Source: Sistotremastrum niveocremeum HHB9708 (taxonomy: Eukaryota; Basidiomycota; Agaricomycetes; Sistotremastrales; Sistotremastraceae). Taken from it: 64,000 bases of DNA. The stretch is from positions 682,001 to 746,000 of the forward strand of contig KV419407.1 of NCBI GenBank assembly GCA_001630475.1, in the 5' to 3' direction. Numbering within the stretch: position 1 is the first letter of the stretch; every line of letters begins with the position of its first letter. The notes under the pieces are model-generated. The model was not told the DNA's origin. It worked only from the letters and a program-made list of their open reading frames with translations, and made no database searches. The translations under genes were made by a program, and so were the position numbers. Positions 58,748-64,000 of this stretch are shown piece after piece.

Positions 58748-59293
58748 ATGATCAAAATCAGACCGCTCCTCAAATCAGCCAGGACGTATGCGACCCGTCG
58801 TCCAGAACGTCCGCCTCTAAAAATAAAAGACCCTCTCATGGGTCCGGGAGCGTCCCAGCACTCGCTCGACGGCGGGAAATTCACTTTCATTCATCGCAAA
58901 CCGCCCACAGCACCGTCACCTCATTCATACATCACCGCACCTGTTTCGCCCCTACTCCGCCCCCCATCACAGCCCTCTGCGGTATCGTCACCATCGCCTC
59001 TTCCACCCCTTCAACGGCCAGAACTGCCGAAGCACAATGTGCTATCCGAGGCTCAGATTGATGAAATTCGTCGCCTCCGTGCAGAAGATCCCCAAAAGAA
59101 CACTGCATCACAGCTCGCGCGACAGTTTGGATGCTCGTCCAAATTCGTGTCATTCTGCGCTCCCCTTCCTCGTGAACTCAAGAAAGCTGCGTTGGCAGAG
59201 CGAGAAGCTGCACATGCGCAGAGCCGAGAGAGATGGGGAGAGAAAAAACGGACAGTCGCTGCTATACGACAAAAGAGACGGTCTATGTGGTAG
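58748..59293 (+). CDS. MRPL20: Mitochondrial ribosomal protein of the large subunit, MRPL20/mL58
   Basis: Component of the fungal mitoribosome large subunit. The N-terminus MIKIRPLLKSARTYATRRPE is an Arg-rich mitochondrial presequence. It is followed by SLDGGKFTFIHRKPPTAPSP, then a Pro-rich stretch. The conserved core is LSEAQIDEIRRLRAEDPQKN and TASQLARQFGCSSKFVSFCA, then PLPRELKKAALAEREAAHAQ. The tail SRERWGEKKRTVAAIRQKRR ends SMW. The 'DPxxxTxxxLAxxFxCSxxFV' pattern is diagnostic for the family. No intron is seen. The start is 89 bp from that of the disordered protein on the opposite strand. Confidence 0.92.
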   Translation: MIKIRPLLKSARTYATRRPERPPLKIKDPLMGPGASQHSLDGGKFTFIHRKPPTAPSPHSYITAPVSPLLRPPSQPSAVSSPSPLPPLQRPELPKHNVLSEAQIDEIRRLRAEDPQKNTASQLARQFGCSSKFVSFCAPLPRELKKAALAEREAAHAQSRERWGEKKRTVAAIRQKRRSMW

Positions 59294-59387
59294 TTCCGCA
59301 TTCGCTGGTCATGGATTGGGTTCAAGAATCATGTATTATTGCTACAGCAAGTCATTGTAATACACTTCATTAACATCTTCTCACACA

Positions 59388-61318
59388 TCAGAGTTTACTT
59401 TTCGCAAACTGAGCCTCCGTGACGCCTTTGCCCATTGCAGCCGTTGATGAGACACCTCCTGTGACCGTCAGGAGTAAGTTGTCAACATACTCGGCTCCGC
59501 TCCACTGTCGCGAAAAGTGAGTGATTTACTATAGGGAATGTACATCGTAATTACCTTCTGGTGCGTCAGGACATCCGTTCCCAGATCACGCTCTTTTCGT
59601 TGGATGAGCTCGACATATGCCTTCATGCCATCTGTGGCAAAGCTCTTGGCGAAGAGATCAGATATGTACGCGTTGGAGTGCAGTCCACCGAGCTATAGAA
59701 GAATCTGCTCAGTACCGAATTCAAAGCTTTTGACAAGACTCACGGTGATGAATTGCCACACGAAGCCGAGCTTCCCTAGTTCCCAGACGTAGTCCCTCAT
59801 GTCCTTGTCGCCGAGACCAGCGGCATCCCAATTGAAACTGGGGCTCAAGTTGTACGCGAGCCATTGACCAGGGTGAGCCGCACGAACGCCTGTGGCGAAT
59901 TCTCGTGCTTGGGCTAAGATAGGACTCTTGGTCTCCATCCACAACAAGTCGGCGTACGGCGCGAAAGCCACCGCACGGTTCACAGCGCATTGCGTACCAC
60001 CCTGATATCGGTAGAATCCCTCACGGGTCCTAGGAGCGTCCCAGTTCCAATAAGGAGCAGTCTTGAGGCCAAATTCGGTCTTCGCGATACGAAGTGCGTC
60101 ATGAACGGACGCATGCGCAACCAAAGAAAGGAAACGCTTAATAGTGTCACCACGAGCCCCAGTCTGTGTTTGAAGGGCCTCAGCCAGGGTCTCGGAGAAG
60201 CGTTGAAGTTTGGCTTGTGATAGCCAGGCATCTTCTACGGCTTGCAAAGCATCGCCTGCTTTTCCTGACGACTCTGCTTCGTTCATTACGGTCACGAGCG
60301 CAGGAAGATCGGGGTTAGTGGATCCCAGGATGAATGGATGATCCCTATCATCGACGTTCGTGGTGATAAGAGTGGCAGCTTCAGAGTCGGTTCTTGCGAT
60401 GACGAGATTCTCGACGCCCATGATATCGAACTGTAGCCGAATAGCGACAAGTCGATTGATGTGTTCTTGAATGGGGACCAGTACTTTTCCCGCCATATGA
60501 CCACATTTCTTCGTACCCGGAGCTTGATCCTCGATATGGATGCCTGCTGCACCCTTTTCGACAAACATCTTCGCGAGCTTCATGACAGCAGTCAGACCAC
60601 CGTGGCCTGTGTCTGCGTCGGCAACGATGGGCCGTAGGTAATCGACATACGGAGTCGATTGGAGCTGTGCCTCGGAGAGCTGAGACCTTGTGAAGCGCTG
60701 CTTTCGATCGTGAAAGAGCTGAGCCATAAACAGATGTTCGACTTTATTCGGAACAGTATTCGAGGGGTAATCTGTGGAAATATGAGTGAGCCGTTCCTCG
60801 GTACGAATGCGTTGGTTCGTCACCTGCAAGGTCAGGGCCTGGTTCATGTGTGCTGGAAGCAGTACTCGAAGACTGCCAGCCCGATACGTAAACAGTTTCC
60901 AAGTACTGAGAACCAGGATTAATAGGAGGCATGAACGCGAAACGGAAGCTCATCCACCTTTGCCATCTGTGTGACCTGCACAGGATCAAGCCTTCAGACG
61001 TCATACTATCAGATAATTATTAGGTGAATGCAATCAGAGTCACTCACGCTCCATATGTGTGCGATGGCGTACCCTGCTGAGCGTGTTTCTCGAGAACATG
61101 CCACAGCTTCTTGCCCATCTCATTCGAGGGGTATGAAATGGGTAGCGTGCCACGCTTCGAGACGACCTGAGCTGCAGTATATGGTCTTCTAACTCGTGCA
61201 AAGCGTGGACTCTGATGCAACGATGAGCTCATTCATACTGAGACAAACTGAGCAAGTCACCTTCCACCATTGTTCTACTTGCTTGACTTCACTCTGAAAT
61301 TGTGCGCGCTCGTCCATG
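59388..61318 (-). CDS. ICL1: Isocitrate lyase with peroxisomal targeting signal
   Basis: Glyoxylate-cycle enzyme that splits isocitrate into glyoxylate and succinate. The start at 61316-61318 gives [20 protein letters not shown], then [20 protein letters not shown]. The main exon holds [20 protein letters not shown] and [20 protein letters not shown] (KKCGH, with the catalytic Cys). It continues with [40 protein letters not shown] and [20 protein letters not shown]. The last exon ends [13 protein letters not shown] is a classical PTS1, so peroxisomal (glyoxysomal) location is likely. Introns near 59519-59555, 59695-59742 and several between 60775 and 61265 are canonical. Confidence 0.96.
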
Positions 61319-61397
61319 AATAAATGCCAGAGAAAGTAGCGTCAGGTGATGAAGAGTTGAGGGGCCTTCAGGAGCAGACATAGCGAGTGAAATGGAG

Positions 61398-61404
61398 ATT
61401 ATAT
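61398..61404 (-). promoter_or_regulatory. Possible TATA element of isocitrate lyase
   Basis: Read on the minus strand the sequence is ATATAAT, 80 bp upstream of the start codon. Isocitrate lyase is usually strongly induced on acetate or fatty acids, and such genes often have TATA boxes. Motif evidence only. Confidence 0.3.
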
Positions 61405-61578
61405 GCTGTCGGAAGGAACACTAAAGTCTTAGCTTGCTTCATGTGATTTGCGACTCGCTGAGAGTGCGGGGTTCCGATTTGGCGACAAGTATCATGCGCT
61501 TATTGCCGAATGGCTCTCCTCCGATATTTCCCGGTGTTCCTCTCCCGCAAAATGAAACTGTTCCGTGTTCTAGACAAG

Positions 61579-63296
61579 CTATCTGCGGTCTCCATCGTAC
61601 ACTAGTCCGGCAAGTCCATAGCGAATACCAAAAGCAAGTATACTACCACAAATCTGAACAGCGATCAAACGCCGCGTCAACGATTCCTCGCGTGTGGGCC
61701 CGAACACCAGAAGCAAAACATTGAGAATTGTCAAGTTCGTACAAGAAGTAATGCTTCCGGTGGTAGGATTCACAGTAAGCTTTGTAAGGCGCAGATAAGA
61801 CAAGATCTTGAGCACCAATACTGACAGCCTGCTGAGGTTTTCAGGGAAGGGCTGGTCTTTGTTTGCTTCGGAGGGATGCAAGAGCAAAGTGAGGTTGTCG
61901 ACACTGAGGTTTCCTTAGAAAAAGGCGTTCGATCTGCAGATAGTACTTACTTGGGTACACGGTGGCGAGGACACGGCACCAGTCCGAATAACTGCGGACA
62001 GCTCAAGATGAAGTTGAAAATCTGGGGCATGAAAAACAGAAGCAATGTTTTGGAGAAGTGCCCGACTATTCCCACGACAGCGAAAGCCATTCCCGTCAGA
62101 TAGCAGAGCGTATCGCCTGGGAATGCGCGTGCAGGATACCTACACGAAAGATTTGTGGTCAACACCATCTCATCAACGCTTGCACACGAACTGACCAATT
62201 GTGGAACATGAATCCCGCACAAACCCCGATGAGTGGCAATAGCAAGTATAAACTCAAGAGATGTCTTTCGACAAGTTCTTTGCTCCCATGAGCCAAGCCT
62301 GCACCGTACACTCCCCCAATCACGAAGTCGGCGCCCAAGAAAGGAACAGGGATGTGGAACGACCATGGAAGGTATAGCACGTCGTTTAAAGTAACAGACA
62401 GGGCAATGATGAACGCCTGAGAGACTTCACAGCCGTTGATTCCGGCCAGAATGTTGATCGAATTCGTCGTGAAGGTAGAGAGCAATGCCATATATAAGTA
62501 ATAAAGAGGCCCTTTATAATTCTTGTAAGCTCGTATTCCCGATTTTCAGCAGATAGAGATCTCGCACCCAAATGAATTATCTGACCGAAAAACCTCCTTA
62601 ATGGAATAGGCATGACGACGTCTGTGTTGCCTTGTTCGGCAAAATATACCATTAAAATGGGTATCGATCCAATGAGAGGGATAGGCAGCTTATGTCGCCA
62701 CCGTATATCAAAAATGTCGTCAAGAAAGCCGAGGAGGGTCGCTATTAGCAGAGATAGCACAGCAGCTAGGTAAACTGCAAGCTATCCATAAATGAGAATA
62801 TCCTTCGCGGTAGATTTATGAGGGCCGAACTTTTTGGATTGGGAATTCACCACCAGCCAGACCCTCCAGATGATGCGATGCAACCTTCGCCGTGAATGCC
62901 TCAGAGAACAAGAATGGGATAAATAATATAATCGTCATAATGTAGACGGCCGCGCAAACTAGACCGATGCTCTCAGGACTGCAATACCCGATCAGCCACG
63001 ACTCATTCTAATCAAGATAACTCTTACACGAATTCCTCATTTTTCGGCTTCAGTAGATCTCTTCCTTTCAGTCCGGCTCTAACAAAATTCGGGCCCAAGG
63101 GAGGTATGACGTAGGTCACGACAATTCCAGCAAGAATTGAGACACCAAGAGAGCTGAAAAGAGCGGGGAGGGGAAGAGCAGGCGTAATAAGTGCTCTGAC
63201 AATCAACCACAGCGATATTGGCAACAGCGACAAGAGTAGGACTTGAGGAACCTTTCGAGGTGCGACCACGAGATCCCCGCCGTTGCTGCGTGCCAT
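61579..63296 (-). CDS. ALG7: UDP-GlcNAc:dolichyl-phosphate GlcNAc-1-phosphotransferase (ALG7)
   Basis: ER membrane enzyme that makes the first dolichol-linked sugar for N-glycosylation, the target of tunicamycin. The start at 63294-63296 gives [20 protein letters not shown], then membrane helices such as [20 protein letters not shown] and [20 protein letters not shown]. Later exons hold the catalytic [20 protein letters not shown] (DDxxD) and [20 protein letters not shown] (NxxNxxDG-like). They also hold [20 protein letters not shown] and the VPCPRHRVP loop. The C-terminal exon ends [14 protein letters not shown]. Motif order and about ten hydrophobic spans match the DPAGT1 family. Confidence 0.95.
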
Positions 63297-63486
63297 TTTT
63301 GCGTAAACGACGGTGAGAGTATCGGTGCAGGTCCGTCCAGCAACCGCAAGGAAGCCTACAGGCTCAACGGTGGTTCACGGAGAGTAAGCAGCTCCAGAAG
63401 GAGGTCCAACGGCTTTCGTACGTGGTGATGGGCAATTGTCACGTGTTACTGGGAGGCTCAGGCTATTTCTTCAAGCTGCTTTTGCA

Positions 63487-64000
63487 ATGGCGACGCCAAA
63501 GAGCACGCCTCACCTCAACGATCTAGGTTTGGAGATTCAATATTTGGATGGGAAAGGTCGTGGATTAATAGGTCCGTATGATCTGAACCATTTTCGTACA
63601 GACTCATCATTCTGCTATATAGCCACGCGACCAATCTCTTCGCAAACTGTGGTCGAGATCTCTCCGGTCTTACTCTTTTCGAAAGACGAATATGAAACCC
63701 ACGGAAAGCACACCGTTTTGGATCATTATACATTCTGCTGGCCAGATCGTAGTGGGAGGATGGCGTTAGCGCTTGGCTTGGGTATGTCAATCAATAATCT
63801 GCAAAGCAAGATCATCTGGATCTCTGAATCTACTAGGTTCTATTTTCAATCATTCTTCGCACCCCAACGTGACTTATTCCATCGATGCGGAAGCTGAATG
63901 CATCCGTTTCACGACTTCTAGAAATATTCTGGAGGGAGACGAGCTCTGTATATTTTACTCGCATAATCTGTGGTTCGAAGACAACGACGTATCCAACGAA
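63487..64000 (+). CDS. SET-domain protein (3' end outside window)
   Basis: The start MATPKSTPHLNDLGLEIQYL leads into DGKGRGLIGPYD and TDSSFCYIATRPISSQTVVE, then ISPVLLFSKDEY. This is the N-terminal half of a compact SET domain. Exon 1 ends ALGL at 63781. A 55-nt intron follows, then GSIFNHSSHPNVTYSIDAEA with the conserved NHSxxPN. The last part in the window, FTTSRNILEGDELCIFYSHN, contains the GDEL..FY motif. The frame is open at the window edge, so the C-terminus is missing. The split between the two SET halves is short. The family is protein lysine methyltransferase; the substrate is unknown. It is divergent from ALG7. Confidence 0.85.

Overview
The window is nuclear DNA of a filamentous basidiomycete, most likely an Agaricomycete. 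The genes are densely packed on both strands and broken by many introns of about 45-65 nt. The predicted proteins match mushroom-type families: an adenylation domain fused to a TmpA-like membrane flavoprotein, an RTT109 acetyltransferase, a single-subunit PPC decarboxylase and a DUF3605 protein. Nearly everything is host housekeeping sequence. I found no transposon, viral remnant, CRISPR array or repeat cluster.

Layout. 1-5.1 kb: NADP-glutamate dehydrogenase (-, its 3' end lies outside the window), the ESCRT regulator IST1 (+) and a SAM methyltransferase (+). 5.2-11.5 kb: TAF2 (-), with an aminopeptidase-like body and three C-terminal bromodomains. 12.0-20.6 kb: an SH3-REM-RasGEF protein (+), a Rab5 GTPase (-), an RGG/RRM RNA-binding protein (+) and COQ1 polyprenyl diphosphate synthase (+), followed by a tRNA-Met (-). 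21.1-27.8 kb: calnexin (-), the U5 snRNP GTPase SNU114 (-) and prefoldin subunit 1 (+). 28.0-37.8 kb: a DHX57/DHX29-like DEAH helicase (+), FCF2 (+), an uncharacterised SAC3/PCI-like gene (-), a HAL3/PPCDC decarboxylase (+), a DUF3605 protein (-) and a short coiled-coil protein (+). 38.0-44.5 kb: RAD50 (-) and an enoyl-CoA hydratase (-). 45.5-49.5 kb: the adenylation/ferric-reductase-like fusion (+). 49.8-64 kb: a small hypothetical gene (+), a derlin (-), TAM41 (+), a GNAT acetyltransferase (-), a degenerate NDP-kinase with a repeat-bearing tail (-), RTT109 (+), a disordered coiled-coil protein (-), mitochondrial ribosomal protein MRPL20 (+), isocitrate lyase with a peroxisomal SKL tail (-), ALG7 (-) and the start of a SET-domain gene (+).

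These genes do not form a single pathway. They are ordinary eukaryotic functions, often arranged head to head with very short shared promoters (derlin/TAM41, DUF3605/short coiled-coil, SNU114/prefoldin, NDPK-like/RTT109). The least ordinary content is: a probable AT-AC intron at the start of TAF2; three GC-AG introns in IST1, the RRM gene and the helicase; an 11-nt microexon in IST1; TAF2 with three bromodomains; an NDPK fold that has lost its catalytic histidine and carries a repeated basic tail; and the TmpB-like fusion enzyme. All assignments come from reading translations and splice sites by eye, without database searches.
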